Assembly (NCBI RefSeq): GCF_023078275.1
Contig: NC_062982.1
Span: forward strand, 7,886,501 to 7,950,500
Source: Leguminivora glycinivorella
Taxonomy: Eukaryota > Arthropoda > Insecta > Lepidoptera > Tortricidae
Direction: 5' to 3'
DNA: 64,000 nucleotides
Each line of letters opens with the position of its first letter. The stretch's first letter is position 1. Below the pieces are notes generated by a model. The model did no database searches and was not told where the DNA came from. It saw only the letters and a program-made list of their open reading frames with translations. Both the position numbers and the translations under genes were made by a program. Shown here piece by piece: positions 23,476 through 35,994 of this stretch.

Positions 23476-24924
23476 CAAACTATACTGAAGAAGACTGTCT
23501 AAAATTAAGATAAAAATAAAAAGAAAGCGAACAAGAAAAAAGAACACTAAATGTTTTCCACAAAAAGCACAAAGGTCGAAATTAGTATATAAATAGTGTA
23601 GGTAAATACACCATGACAAGTTTTTCTTCTCATCGTGTATATTTTGTAGTAAATAGGTTTACGAGTATCACAAAGAGCATGCTATTGTATACCTAAAAAT
23701 ACAGTAATTACATGCTAAGTGGAGTCACTGTTCTCTTGAGAAATCCCTAAACTTCAAATTTTCCTTAAACATGCCCCAAAACCTATAAACATAGCTACAG
23801 CGCCTGTTATTATCCGAACCGTTGATAATGGCAGCTATTTATGCCCTCCTTTATTTAGTCCGCTGGGGAACGTATCGCCGGTTTCCAAACGATAAAACGC
23901 ACCTAAATTACAGGGGTGTTTAATACGTGATGTATGCCTTTGACGTCGTTATTACTGGGAGGTGTTTTGTCATAGCTTGCCGAGTTGCTTGCGTCGGGCC
24001 CGATTGTCAAAGGTGTGACAATGGCGTGAAATATGTACCATCAGGCTCCGTGATCGTTGAGCAATTTAGGGTCCTAGCTATTTACAGGTTATCCAATGCT
24101 TACGCTATGGGAGTTCCCAATCGTTATACCTTAGATGGCTCAACAATCATTGAGCGTGATTGCAGTTTTTTTTAAACATTCCCTGTCTTTACTTTTTCTC
24201 ACGGATTACGGTTCGGTTCATGCTCCCACCAATCACTGCAGAAGGCGCGGATACCGTTCAGCTTTTTTTTAGGGCGAGTATTGCCTCGGTTGATCTGCGG
24301 TATCTCTTCGATATGTGAGAATCTAAAATTTAAAAAGCATCTTCATGGTTTTATTCATCGTTTAGTTTAGTTAGACCCACTTCTTCAAAATTTGGAGGTT
24401 GATCTACTATTGAAGTAAGGTGTATTTCAAATACTACTAACATCCGAAGGTGATTCATATCTTGATTCTTGCGTCTCAAAATATGTTATGGTATTCTCGA
24501 GACAACTGCTCGCGTGTGCATAGTAAGTTATTCGAGTAGAGACTCGGCGGTAGGCTCCGTCATTATGTTTTTCATGCCGGTAATGCCTCGTTTGCTGCTG
24601 CATTGCGTTCAAAGAACTTCCATGGCATTAAAAATGCGTGAAGTCTTTTAATCAGATTAAAGTATGCTAGCTTATCAAAATAGCCTGATACTTGATAGAA
24701 TGAGTAAACTTTTCTAGGGCTTTAGACCAAAGAAGTGTTGAATTTCAAATGCTTTGTTTGGAAACTATTACGTAGTTTCATTTGCTGACTTCGCTTAGAG
24801 TGAAATTATTCTATAGTAGCTATATATTCTGGTAACACATCCCTCTCCACACGTTTTTTTCAAGATTCAAGGGTATTAAAAGCAGCCGTCCCTAATCGGT
24901 AAATATTTTTTCATTTGTTTTTAG

Positions 24925-25003
24925 TAATTACAAATTATGAACCGATTTAAGTCCAACGGTTCCCGGATTGTATTGGTCAGTTTAGTGTGCGATGTATATT
25001 TCA
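24925..25003 (+). other. Weak candidate exon with ATG
   Basis: A T-rich tract and TTTTTAG end at 24924, and a GTAAGTAT donor starts at 25004. Between them ATG at 24937 opens 22 codons plus one base (MNRFKSNGSRIVLVSLVCDV then YFS), ending in phase 1. The hydrophobic IVLVSLVCDVYF looks like part of a signal peptide. Phase 1 does not fit the exon at 43432 (which needs phase 2), so it would belong to another transcript or be chance. Confidence 0.15.
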
Positions 25004-25009
25004 GTAAGT

Positions 25010-26215
25010 ATAGGTGTTGCTTAATAGTTAAAATTTCCTTTTTCGTTTACACAATTAGGCGAATTTATTGACATTTCAAACGCAATTGATCGTTGATCGA
25101 CTCGCTTAAATGAACTTCCCCGTTTTTTATAACATTTCGAACCAAAAATATTATCAAGTCACATGATAGTTGAGTAACACTCGATTATAAATTAATAATT
25201 TGTTATTACTTACAAGTGTTTTAATGTGTTTCACTACCGACTATCATATCAATTAATGTAATCGTTTGATGGTTCGATTCATAATGGAAATTGATAACTT
25301 ATCGATCTGAATTAAGGTTAAGATAAGTCGTGCTAAGATTAAGTGCACTAATACGCATCCTATGACTAATAAATAAGTATATTGTTTTGTGGAAACTTTC
25401 CAGTATTTTTATAATAGTACAATGTCATGATTTTTTGTTTGTTTATTGAGATAACCAATATTGTTTGCATTGACTGCTGCCTCAAATAGTTGTACAAAGA
25501 CTATCTTTACTCGTATTTTAATTATAATACAGTTGACTATTATAGAATGTGTCGTAGCGTTTAACATAATATTCTGGCCTTTTTACTGATCAATCTCAAA
25601 TGCTATGACAATATCGTTCTATGAATAGGCAATGTCTTCATCATTTTCGTCTTACCTTTATCTGGTGTATATTATACTATCGATTTTATAAGCTATATTA
25701 ATCTTTTGATATACTTACATACTTATCTAAAAATGAGTACTCCCCCGCTTATCAAATATCAATATAATTATCGATATCTGAGTGTTAATTTTGTTTTGAA
25801 TGCTAGTCTAATATATCGCGTGGTGACATGGCATCGTCGTGCCAATCTTTCAACAGTATAGTAGTTTAATAATGTGACAGTTGTCTTGTGTTTTTTTTTA
25901 TTAGAATGTGTTCGGTTTTCGTTTGGTTACCCTAGTGTCTTCTATATTTTATTTATTTATTTGTAAACATATTTCAAATTTCATTACAGATAAAGCCAAC
26001 GCGTCATGAAATTAAATTTAAAAAACAGTAAATAAGAACATTAAAAAAAAACATTACAAACAATAAAAGTATTACAACTAAACAATTGATTTGGGCGATG
26101 ACGGAACAGCGTGGCTCCGTTGCGTCGTTTGCCCCGGTGTAGAATTTGGCAGGTTGCCCCGAAACCACCGAAAACCACACCTTTCAGAAAGATATGATAT
26201 ATAGAGTATATTTGA
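25010..26215. other. AT-rich non-coding DNA
   Basis: No genes or clear repeats. It contains many ATCGAT/GATAA words but no array. Confidence 0.4.
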
Positions 26216-26218
26216 CTC

Positions 26219-26312
26219 CCTAACCCGCATTGGGCTAGCGACTAGCGTGCGGACCTGACGCCTTTAGCCCAAGCCCTCTTGAGTATGAGATGAGGCATGG
26301 TATAGATGGATA
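26219..26312. repeat. Decayed SINE/LINE tail
   Basis: CCCGCATTGGGCTAGCG...AGCCCAAGCCCTCTTGAG...GAGATGAGGCATGG resembles the moth retroelement tail CCCATTGGGCCAGCGTGG...TCTGAGAGGAGA. It is strongly decayed and the match is from memory of the pattern only. Confidence 0.3.
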
Positions 26313-26795
26313 GTATATTGCTATCTAGACTTCATTCTCAGATCTCTTGCGTGCAATCATGGAAAATGCCATCGGGCTTTAATTTACTAAAAACATACAA
26401 CATTTAAGAGAGGTTTGCTAACTTATCAAGGGGGGTAAGTCTTCAAAGAAGATGTTTTAATAATCTCACACACAGATGCGCATTGGTTACATCAATATAT
26501 TCGAACAATACAATGATAGGCGATGTCAAGTAAGTCAATTGTTATTAATGGCTGGCATCGTGGCCACAACGTCTCCATCCCGATGTTGTAATGCATTTAT
26601 TGGTACCATGCAATTGGCAGAATAGGCTTGCATTTGTTTGAGTCACTTTGTACAGTCAGCAGCAGAAGTTCCGTAGCGGGCAAGGTGTTCAAAATGAACT
26701 TGACACGATCTTATTTTTAAGACAATAAGAGCGTGTTAGGATCATTGTGACTGTCAATCAATAGTATCAATACTTAAGTAGGTATTTATTTAACA

Positions 26796-26975
26796 CTAGC
26801 TTTTGCCCGCGGCTTCGCTCGCGTTAGAAAGAGACAAAAAGTAGCCTATGTCACTCTCCATCCCTTCAACTATCTCCACTTAATAAATCACTTCGTTTCG
26901 TCGCTCCGTTTTGCCGTGAAAGACGGACAAACAAACAGACACACACACTTTCCAATTTATAATATTAAGTATGGA
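26796..26975 (-). mobile_element. Helitron-like element (Lep1 type)
   Basis: CTAGCTTTTGCCCGCGGCTT (26796) to TTATAATATTAAGTATGGA (26975), with a T after GGA. Same body as the copies at 22668, 28756, 31836 and 53138. Short CA tract. Non-coding. Confidence 0.75.
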
Positions 26976-27568
26976 TTTATTACACAATAGAAGAAGGTAC
27001 TATTAACGGCGCACTTAATGCTTTAAGGCGTTATCTATGTACCTTTTTTAAAGAACAGGCTGAAGGAAAATCGCCAGAATATAAAAAAAAAACAATGTAG
27101 CATTACGTCAGGCGGTTGTTAATCATAGATTTTTAGACTATCTTTGAGTATAAATATCCAGACAAATCTTGATTCGTATGTAGCTAAGTTAACCAAAACT
27201 ACTGGTATACTAGTCATTATCAAAATGGAATAAGTTTTCACTGTAGTCTGGAGAATGTTGGTTTAAATTCCAGACAATGTGAGTGCTGCGGCCAAGTTAG
27301 AGCTCTGCACTTAATGGCTTGTCCAATGCACTCGTTGAATAACCTTTTTCCAAGTAGAACTTTTATATAATATTCATTCTCATTTACAATAATCTAATAA
27401 GTAGTTTGAACACAAATTGTCGACATTTCTGAACCAATTATCGCAAATATCAACAGTTAATGCATTCGATAACCCTTATCTTGATTTTCACCTAATGATT
27501 GGGATCGGTTAATAAAAATATTATGATAATACATAATATAACCTGATGAAATGCCGATATGATATGTA

Positions 27569-27704
27569 CAGTCAACAAATTGGAACCCTAGGCCACTCTA
27601 CAACCATGTCAAAATGACAAGCAGTATGAGATTTCTAACAATCTGATTTATAACGTCACTATGACATAGTTCTACAGTGGCCTAGGGTTCCAATTGGTTG
27701 ACTG
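27569..27704. mobile_element. Mariner-type MITE with TA target duplication
   Basis: CAGTCAACAAATTGGAACCC then TAGGCCACT at the left pairs with AGTGGCCTAGGGTTCC then AATTGGTTGACTG at the right. TA flanks both ends (27567-27568, 27705-27706). 136 bp. Confidence 0.8.
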
Positions 27705-28255
27705 TACCTACTTCTTGGTTTTACCTCCGTGCACGCCTCCTGAATATCCGGGAAAACATTACATCATGTAAAGTATTTTTTAAATAAATAGTAGCGGCCA
27801 AATATTTAATAACATACGGTTTTATTCATAGATCTTTTGTCCTCCACATTTGGTTAATATTTTAATTTTTACTATTTGTTCATACAACTAACTCTATGAT
27901 TTCCCGCTACTCGTTACTATAAATACCTATGTAACAATGAACGACGGTATATCAATGAGGACCATATAATTTACGTTTCGAACGCATCCGATGACACGCG
28001 TAACCGATTCGATCCAATTACACCAATGCGCTTGATGGCTTGACAATTTTTATTGGACACTATGATACTCGTAGTACATTTACAATCTTATTCCAATAGT
28101 TTTAAAGGTTATTGTTAACTGAGGAATGAGCTGTAAGCGTTTTAAAATTGATGATTTGTATTTGACATGCGCCTAGCAGTTTCAGTTTCAATTGATCTGA
28201 TCGTTATTGTTATTTTTAACTGATTTATATCAATATACAATTAGTAACAAATATA

Positions 28256-28602
28256 CAGAGTGGGGCCTGTAACAAAGGCGAAGAATTGAACTGTAGGCTA
28301 TTCTCCTTATACTGATCAACATTTGTTCAGTGACTTTTAAAAATTATGAAGTCTTACATTTTTTAATTTTTCATACAAAATAAATATTAGCTTCAATGTA
28401 CGCCATTATTGTTGTCATTGACGTTGTCTGTCACACTTTAGACTTAACAGAATTCGCAATACATTACCTCTTAGAAAAAATTTTCAAGGGTGATAAAAAT
28501 CAAAATACAAGTTATTTTTAAAAGTCGCCGATCAAATGTTGATCAGTATAAGGAGAATAGCCTAGAGTTCAATTCTTCGCCTTTGTTACAGGCCCCACTC
28601 TG
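28256..28602. mobile_element. Mariner-type MITE, 347 bp, long inverted ends
   Basis: CAGAGTGGGGCCTGTAACAA then AGGCGAAGAATTGAACT pairs with AGTTCAATTCTTCGCC then TTTGTTACAGGCCCCACTCTG. Further in, GGCTATTCTCCTTATACTGA and its mirror pair too, giving arms of ~70 bp. TA flanks both ends (28254-28255, 28603-28604). Confidence 0.85.
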
Positions 28603-28755
28603 TATAGGAGCCGTGCGCGTCAGAAATTCTGCCATCTTTTGGCATACATTTTCAACTTCACATTGACACCAGTTTAAATCAGGTACTGCTCCCTATATTT
28701 CATTTCAAATGAGATACGTTGTAGGTTCTGCCATCTTGTTGCATATATTGAAATA

Positions 28756-28930
28756 CTAGCTTTTCTCGCGGCTTCGCTAGAGTTAGAAAGAGACAAAAAG
28801 TAGCCTATGTCACTCTCCATCCTTTCAACTATCTCCACTTAAAAAATCACGTCAATTCGTCGCTCCGTTTTCCCGTGAAAGACGGACAAACAAATAGACA
28901 CACACACTTTCCCATTTATAATATTAGTAG
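28756..28930 (-). mobile_element. Helitron-like element (Lep1 type), terminus joined to a TAG repeat
   Basis: Starts CTAGCTTTTCTCGCGGCTTC and ends TTATAATATTAGTAG. The usual ATGGA terminus is missing and (TAG)n runs straight into the next element at 28930. One of the two has been cut by the other. Confidence 0.65.
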
Positions 28931-29345
28931 TAGTAGTAGTAAAACACTTTATTGTACCAGAAAATAATACAACACACAGGAAAAAGAGCTTATTATAAGT
29001 ACAAAGGCGAACTTAATTAGTATGGATGAGCTCGATATAAATTTTTCGCCAGTAAATATGAGGCCCTTGTGCTGCCATCTACGGTTCATGGTCCCTATAA
29101 TGATAGATTTTCCCTTGCACTGGCAATAGTTATCCGTTTCACAGTCTTTAATCGACTTCAAAAGTGTGTGACACTGATTTATGCTCCAATACCTCTTTGT
29201 CATATATCCTGTCAACGTCAGCAAAAGCTGAACGCAAAGTTTCCTGCATTCATCCGCTCTCATATTCATCAAACCTTTATGGTTCGGTGGCGGAGGCCAG
29301 TAAATCTACGGATCGCATGCAGGAATAACTTCACGTTGAGTTACT
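28930..29345 (-). mobile_element. Probable retroelement 3' end
   Basis: On the minus strand the sequence ends GTACAATAAAGTGTTTTACT followed by (ACT)n, a polyadenylation signal close to a simple tail, as in LINE or SINE 3' ends. Upstream is a 107-codon frame (29272-28949) holding MTKRYWSINQCHTLLKSIKD. I do not recognise this protein. The region may be the end of a LINE ORF or an unrelated frame. Confidence 0.35.
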
Positions 29346-29377
29346 GCTGACAGGGATTTGGGAAAACTCTAAATAAC

Positions 29378-29495
29378 AGGGGGCCGATTTTTATCTCGGC
29401 CATTCGATTTCGTGAAATTCGTTCAATAATATTTCCACTACTAGCGATTTAAATTCTACTAACAGAATCGAAAACGAATGGTTATTACCACTAGT
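29378..29495. repeat. Partial MITE with GGGGGCCGATTTTT end
   Basis: The left end GGGGGCCGATTTTTATCTCG is shared with the complete element at 39454-39573. Inside, CCATTCGATTTCG pairs with CGAAAACGAATGG. The right terminal GGGGGCC mirror is missing. A third relative without clear ends is at 34275-34400. Confidence 0.4.
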
Positions 29496-29511
29496 TTTAT
29501 ACTAGCTGTCC

Positions 29512-30096
29512 TTTTTAGGGTTCCGTAGCCAAAATGGCAAAAACGGAACCCTTATAGTTTCGTCATGTCCGTCTGTCCGTCTGTCCGTCTGTCCGTCTGT
29601 CCGTCTGTCACAGCCGATTTACTCGGAAACTATAAGTACTACAGTGATGAAATTTGATGGGAATATGTGTTGTATGAACCGCTACAAAATTATGACACTA
29701 AATAGTAAAAAAAAGAATTGGGGGTGGGGCCCCCATACATGTAACTGAGGGATGAAAATTTTTTTTTCGATGTACATACCCGTGTGGGGTATCAATGGAA
29801 AGGTCTTTTAAAATGATATAAAGTTTTCTAAAAAACATTTTTCTTAAAGTGAACGGTTTTTGAGATATCAGCTCTCAAAGTCGTAAAAAGTATGTCCCCC
29901 CCCCTCTATTTTTATAACTACGGGGTATAAAATTCTAAAAAAAATAGAGGTGATGCATGCTAATTAACTCTTTCAACGATTTTTGGTTTGATCAAAGTAT
30001 CTCTTATAGTTTTTGAGATAGGTTGATTTAGCTGTATTATATTTGCTGCTACGGAACCCTTTGTGCGCGAGCCCGACTCGCACTTGGCCGGTTTTC
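29512..30096 (-). mobile_element. GGGTTCCGTA repeat (family B), reverse copy
   Basis: It begins TTTTTAGGGTTCCGTAGCCA, has (GTCTGTCC)n near 29570-29608, and ends GAGCCCGACTCGCACTTGGC CGGTTTT. Relatives in forward orientation are at 35995-36577 and 48621-49165. Shared motifs are the GGTTCCGTAG end, the GGAC/GTCC microsatellite and the GGCCAAGAGCG/CACTTGGCCGG end. It is non-coding; I do not know the parent element. Confidence 0.65.
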
Positions 30097-30764
30097 AAAA
30101 ATAGCATTACGTCGTTTTCCACTGACTTTCGAACGGCGAATTCGTGCGTTCTAAATTCAAAAACCGATCCCCAGGTGATTGTAGAATGTAGATGTCTGTC
30201 AGATAAGCCTATGGTAGATGTTTTTGCTAAGTTTAAACCGTTCCATGGATCTGATTTGATAAAAATGATAAACATAAATGGGGCTTCTATTGATCGGGAT
30301 ATAGGTCGTGATTACCTTTTTGATTTTTATTGAGCTCCCGATAAGCAATATTTAAATTAATTTAAAATACATTATTTAATAGATTTGCAACTGCTGCATT
30401 GTAGCCTTTTCGGACTCGGACTTTTCCGCCGGAGACCGAAACCGAATGTAGTCTAAACGTCCCGCGTTAGATTTATTGCCGGATATCAGACGACAAAGGA
30501 TTCATTGAAAACTAGCAAAAGGAGCTTCTAAGTCCTAAGTAATGTTTAAATTAATTTAAAAAAAACGTTACTTAAAAGATTTTAAATGCTTTGCTACGTT
30601 GGAGCTTGAAATACGGCCAAACTCCAGGCTTTTCCGGTGGCGGCTGATATCGAAACTGGTTAGAACGTCGCGAGCTAGATTTGCGACTATATAGACACCG
30701 GACGATAAAAAAAAAATCAATGAAAACGGAGAGATGTAAGCAACGTTTAATAGTTATTTGTTAT

Positions 30765-31190
30765 ACAAGGGGGCAAAGTTGTATTTTAACGCCGAGTGTG
30801 AAATTGAAAAACGAGCAAGTGAAAGGATTCTATAGTTGAACCACGAGCGAAGCGAGTGGTTCTAGAATAGAATCCTGAACTTGCGAGTTTTTTAACACAC
30901 GAGAAGTAAAATACATTTGCACCCGAGTGTAACACAAAACTTTTCCCCTCACTATACCGAGGAAACTACAACGCAAAAAATACGTTTATCACTGCTTCCA
31001 GTAGTTCCACAGGTGGAAAATCATCTTTATGACTAGATTCACCTACTTTTATCAATATTAATGCAGTAATTTTGACTTTATTCAAGGTCAAATTACTTTA
31101 CCCACTAGTGGATAAAATGCGTTTTTACCCGCTGGTATTAAAGGACAAAACACGTGTTTCCGAGCTAGTGAGGGGAAAATTAATTTAAAA
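30765..31190. repeat. Insertion within the array with foldback segment
   Basis: CAAAGTTGTATTTTAACGCC GAGTGTG... and CCACGAGCGAAGCGAGTGGT (a short palindrome at 30840-30861) resemble a common moth repeat. TTTTCCCCTCACTA near 30952 pairs with TAGTGAGGGGAAAA near 31168, so at least 230 bp folds back. Confidence 0.4.
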
Positions 31191-31211
31191 TCCTTTACTT
31201 TAAAATATGCA

Positions 31212-31461
31212 GAGTGAAATAAAAAGGACTTCCAACTTTGTAGTGACTTTTGAGGTCATAATGAACCACTTTTATTATGGGACTAATGCTGAAATCGCGA
31301 AAAAAAAAATTTGCTGTTCAATAGAAATAAGCGGCATCATGACAGTCGAAATGTATGAAATAGCCCAATTTTTTAGCGATTTCAGCATTGATTCCATAGT
31401 AAATCTTGATAATTATGACCTCAAAGGGCACTATGCATCAACGGTCCTTTTTATTTCAACC
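31212..31461. mobile_element. Foldback MITE, 250 bp
   Basis: GTGAAATAAAAAGGAC at the left pairs with GTCCTTTTTATTTCAAC at the right. TTTGAGGTCATAATGA pairs with TTATGACCTCAAAGG, and ATGCTGAAATCGC with GCGATTTCAGCAT. The 116-codon ORF at 31207-31557 is produced by this palindrome and is not a gene. Confidence 0.7.
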
Positions 31462-31835
31462 TTTAGCTTGCAAACTGTTTCGTCGGAGTCTCAAATACAG
31501 GCAAATTTCAGGATTTTCCGCCGGACAACGATATCGAAACTGGCTGGAGCGTCCTGAGTAGATTTACGGCGGCACGGACATAGACGATAAAGGATTCCAC
31601 GAGCGTTCATTATAAAATTGCAGGAAAGTTTTATTTGAGCTTGAATAATTGAAATACCGTATTTACGGGAAGTAAAATAAGTCTATAATATCTAAGTTTC
31701 CGAGTTGCGGGTAAATTTCATGGGTAACTTTAAGGATTTCGGGCTTTTTGGTGGGCGATATCGGAACCCGAACTTTTATGACAGTTCTGACAATGATGAT
31801 TCATTGAAAACTGAGGGAGAGAATTTTATAAAGAA

Positions 31836-32012
31836 CTAGCTTTTGCCCACGGCTTCACTCGCGTTAGAAAGAGACAAAAGATAGCCTATGTCACTCTCCA
31901 TCCCTTCAACTATCTTCACTTAAAAATCACGTCTATTCGTCGCTCCGTTTTGCAGTGAAAGACGGACAAACAAACAGAACACATACATTCCCATTTATAA
32001 TATTAGTATGGA
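31836..32012 (-). mobile_element. Helitron-like element (Lep1 type)
   Basis: CTAGCTTTTGCCCACGGCTT to TTATAATATTAGTATGGA with A before and T after. Same body as the other copies. Confidence 0.75.
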
Positions 32013-32019
32013 TGTTTAG

Positions 32020-35000
32020 ATGGCTATTTTAGTGATTAATATACTTAAAAAAAAACGTGTTCAGATTAAATTTTATGTATCGACTTGAGATTTTTATGTC
32101 GATTAAAACTGACACTGCTATTCTTTTTCCCTTTTAAATAGAGTTAGCTTCAAGCATAATTTATGGAAGGAAGCGAAGTAGAAAAACTTCTTTATCCATT
32201 ATTTTCCAGACTACCTAAACTTGAATCATGAAGCTTCCACTAATATTTTGTTATCTCGAAGAGTTAGTGCAACATCATTTTAACTAACCCAATTTGCTCC
32301 ACCTGAGTCACGGCGTAGATGAGTCTCGCTGCATATTAATTACCGTAATTCGATTTCGGAACTCAGGTGGGGTCTATTGTTTGTGAAATGACTTCCTATG
32401 CATATTTTGGTAAAACTTTCCCTATTCAGATTTAATATACCTACGGTGTGTCGCCTGAAGTACTTTTGAATAAGCCAAGCATTTAACAATTAATTTGGTG
32501 GAAACGTCGTCTTGATTTTCCTTTCAGATCAATATGAAAATATTGGAAAATATTTAGCCGCCACGTAGGTTTGTATTCTCCCGAGTACAAGTCAAGTCCA
32601 TATACAAACTTTTGAACATGTTCCATAATCTGTTTTAAACTACCTATATAACTAATAAAGAGCTAGTTAACAATTTGTAGATTTATTCTCGAAAATTCTC
32701 AACACTATCCGCCCTATAATTTAACTACCACAATTCCTCACCACATGGTTTTCGGTTGACTAGACATATATGCATACGGAAGCTCACCGACCCTCATTGT
32801 CAAAGTCCGCTGATCAAACTTATCCAACTGGACACTATTCATTAAGCACATCAGCTTAGTCCCCAGGTACCAGACGGGCGATGTCCTGGGCCGTGCATGT
32901 GTGCGTCTGTGAAAATTCAGCTATTTCCGCGAAGGGAAATACGGGGTTGTGCATGTGTGTGTGAGATGGTGTTATTACAATCGCTTGCAGAAGCAACGGC
33001 TGAAGTGAGCCAGTATGAAGGTGCTCTTTAGAATCACCTAGTGGAGAAGGACGGACTTTTGAAGATTCGCCTGCATTCGGTAGGCGTTGAGAATGTAAGC
33101 TTGCAATACTCGGCTGTGGTATGGTTTAAGATCGGATCACTAAAACTTTTCACCGCACTAGCAAGTGCTTTCTAGTACCTTTTACCGTAATTTGCATACT
33201 AATGCAGATTTCGCATTTCCATTGCAAATTCACTTTAAAATCATGTCGATAATGTTCAACAGGAATTTTAATTTTGGTTAAGTGCTTTGGTGATTTTAAA
33301 TTTTATACTTTCCTATGTTATGTGAAAGAAATATATAAACCCATTATAAGTCTTAGATCCTGGATAGTTATAGTTATAACTGCATGGAAAATACTTCAAA
33401 GGGAATAAATATTGAATTAAAAGGTACTTTATATCGTTTATTGATAATTTGTGCGCACTGTGCTTATTTAAAAGCTCGTGAGTAATATTTTATTACTGCG
33501 TTTTCTGCATTCGCTGCGTTTTGTACGTCGTCGCTCGGTTTTATTTACTGTTTCGTTTTCATCAATGTTTTTACAAAGCGGTAGGTGTATGTTTTGTATT
33601 GTGTAGGTAAACTTTGTTGTTGTTGTTTAATTGATTTGCGTCTGTTTGACTTCATCTGAAAATAAAATACGTTAAGCTTTTGTTTTTGTTATTAACCTTA
33701 CAAAGGAGTTTTCGTTTGTATTTGTTTACGTTTTCTCTTTTTCTGCTCATTCCTATCCTGAAAGAATTTATCTGCTTATTTGTTAGTATTTTACAGCAGA
33801 GACTGATTTATTTAACGAAATAAGTACATATTTGTAAAATAACTTTCTTTTATTTTGTTAGTGGCATGTTTGTACGGTCAGCTACATAATTATATTAACA
33901 CCTGAATTTTGAACCTTCTTCCCCAGTAATGTTTTAATATTTATAGACGTGACTGTATCACCAAATTTCGACGCGACTATACACGTTGAATATTAAATAT
34001 TTCCCATAACACAACTCGACTTTTTAATATCCTATTGTTATTTTTAATATCGCGCCAACACTGCTTGTATTGTACAGTCTGTCGCGTTCACGCCCGACGC
34101 CCTTTGTTTGCTTACAATGCCGGCGGACTGTACCTACTGCCCGTTCATGTGTAAACTAGAGATGCCTTTTTGGAATCACAACATGGGGTAGGATTTCTGA
34201 TAAAATTTTCAGCATTCTATCTTAAAGCTTACTAACAGCGTTTGTATAGTTGATGATTTTATGAACTGTTTACGAGCAAGCAAGCTGTAGGAGCTGATTT
34301 TTGCATTCCGACCGTCCGATTTCGTGTATTTCGTTCAATGCTATCCAATACTAGCTATTTTTCAGAAAGAATTTTAAAGTAGTCAACAGCATTTCGCCGT
34401 TGTCAACAGATTTCTGAGTGATGAAACCGTAAACTCGTAATTAAAAAATTGGTTTCTATGGTTTGAAATCCGCATTTTTTGGAGTAAAATGCTGTTCGAT
34501 AGTTTTTGAACTGGTATAATTGAACATTCAGGACGATTTCAACGTAATATTCTATTTTGCTATAATACTTTTTTCTGCATTACTTTATTATCTCAAATAC
34601 TAATGCAAAACTCAACCAACCAAATCTAAACTTAATGAGCGAGTAATTACGTCTGCATGTTTTTGGTCATTAGCAGCTTAATTTGCAGAGCCCGCAATGC
34701 TTGCATATTTCACCACAAGTCTATGTTTTTGCAACGAACTCAATAATGACATAAACATACATAGCAATCTTCAAGTTAATTGATAGGTATTGAGTTTTCT
34801 TGAGATTATCTTTTCGATTTGTGCATTATACCTAACATAACGCTTTACTGTCTTGGAGATACATTTCAAGATTATTCTTCAGTACCTGCAGGCTACGTAT
34901 ACCTTTCTTAAAGTTGAATAGTAATGATTTTGCTTGACATTTTCAGAATCAGTAAGCTGAAAGATGTATAACTGACATGAAAACATGTCAAACCCAATAA

Positions 35001-35780
35001 TAAAACATCCTATAAAATAACTGACTTAATATTTCCTTACAATTTATAAAATAAGACGCTCGACAGTCAAAAGAAACTAGCAGGAATACCCGTCTGCATT
35101 TTTACGTTCAGACAGGAATACATTTTTACGTTTATAACTGAATATTACATTATCTGTGTCCCGTTTTCCAAATTTTTACTTACAATCCGCGTCACCGTGT
35201 ATGGTACAGGTAAAATCACTCGAATCTGTTTAATTTCGGACCCTTTGTTTACCCCTAACACAGTCTGAGTGTACTCAACTTGCCTTGTTAGCTGTGTTTG
35301 GGCGTCCACCCTTATTGCAAGTTTGATGGTTTGTTGGCAACCCTCATTACTGGTTTGATGATTTAAATGTCTAGTTTCGAGAAGAGGATCAAAGTCCGTA
35401 ACTGATTGATTGTGTTTGATAGCTTAATCGATAAATTGTTGGTTTGAAGTCACGTAATGTCTTTACTTTAGAGAAGGGATCTATTAATTTGATAATTTGA
35501 CTTGTATAATTGATATTTACAAGTTGAAGAGCTGAGCTCGCCAAGCGATAAGTAAACAATAGATAAACATTTCACTTTATGTAGTCTATTGAATTAAGAT
35601 TTATTAGGGTCAAATAACAGTACTTAACACTACTACCATGTGAAAATTCATCCAAAAATCTAAATCAACAACATACTTCGTCAAACAAACCAATAATGAT
35701 ATCCGCAACATGCTTCGTCATATATAAAATAATAGCTTTAAGCTAAATGAAACCGTCCCAAATCGTACCTGGTTCAAATG
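32020..35780. other. Non-coding AT-rich DNA
   Basis: No gene found. Minor features: CCACCTGAGT at 32299 mirrored by ACTCAGGTGG at 32360; a GTACAGTCTG...CGGACTGTAC pair at 34072-34132 around a GC-rich 40 bp, possibly a very small TA-flanked MITE; and a MITE relative at 34275-34400. Confidence 0.4.
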
Positions 35781-35994
35781 TCCCCATCTAGGGAATGCAT
35801 TTACCGGTTGTTTTTCAAAACCGGTAATTTACCGACATAGCGTCGCAAAAACCGGTAAACCGGTAATTTCCCGGTTTTGATTTTATTTCATGAAAAATCA
35901 ATATTTTCTGTCAAAATCGATAATTAAGTAGTTTTTTAGTAGTGTTCATTAAACTACCACTTTCAAAAGACAAATATGATTAATAAAATCTTGA

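Larger units (their letters stand above)
30331..31810. repeat. Decayed tandem array, ~190-bp unit, interrupted twice
   Basis: Units begin GAGCT..., then TTTAAATTAATTTAAAA, a GC-richer core TTTTCCGCCGGAGACCGAAA / TTTTCCGGTGGCGGCTGATA / TTTTCCGCCGGACAACGATA and an end GACGATAAAGGATTCATTGA. Cores are at about 30425, 30630, 31510 and 31750. Units 1 and 2 are adjacent (189-bp spacing). Units 2 and 3 are separated by two inserted elements (30765-31200 and 31212-31461). No conserved reading frame. Confidence 0.55.

Noticed and set aside
30043..30333. 96-codon ORF ending RDIGRDYLFDFY
   Set aside because: It begins inside the family B repeat; the downstream part has no motif I know and both strands are open there.
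31207..31557. 116-codon plus-strand ORF, one of the longest in the window
   Set aside because: It lies across a palindromic MITE and part of a decayed array; its sequence is dictated by the inverted repeat and it has no domain.
33530..33720. TTGTT-rich stretch resembling a splice acceptor cluster
   Set aside because: No paired donor and no open frame beyond it.
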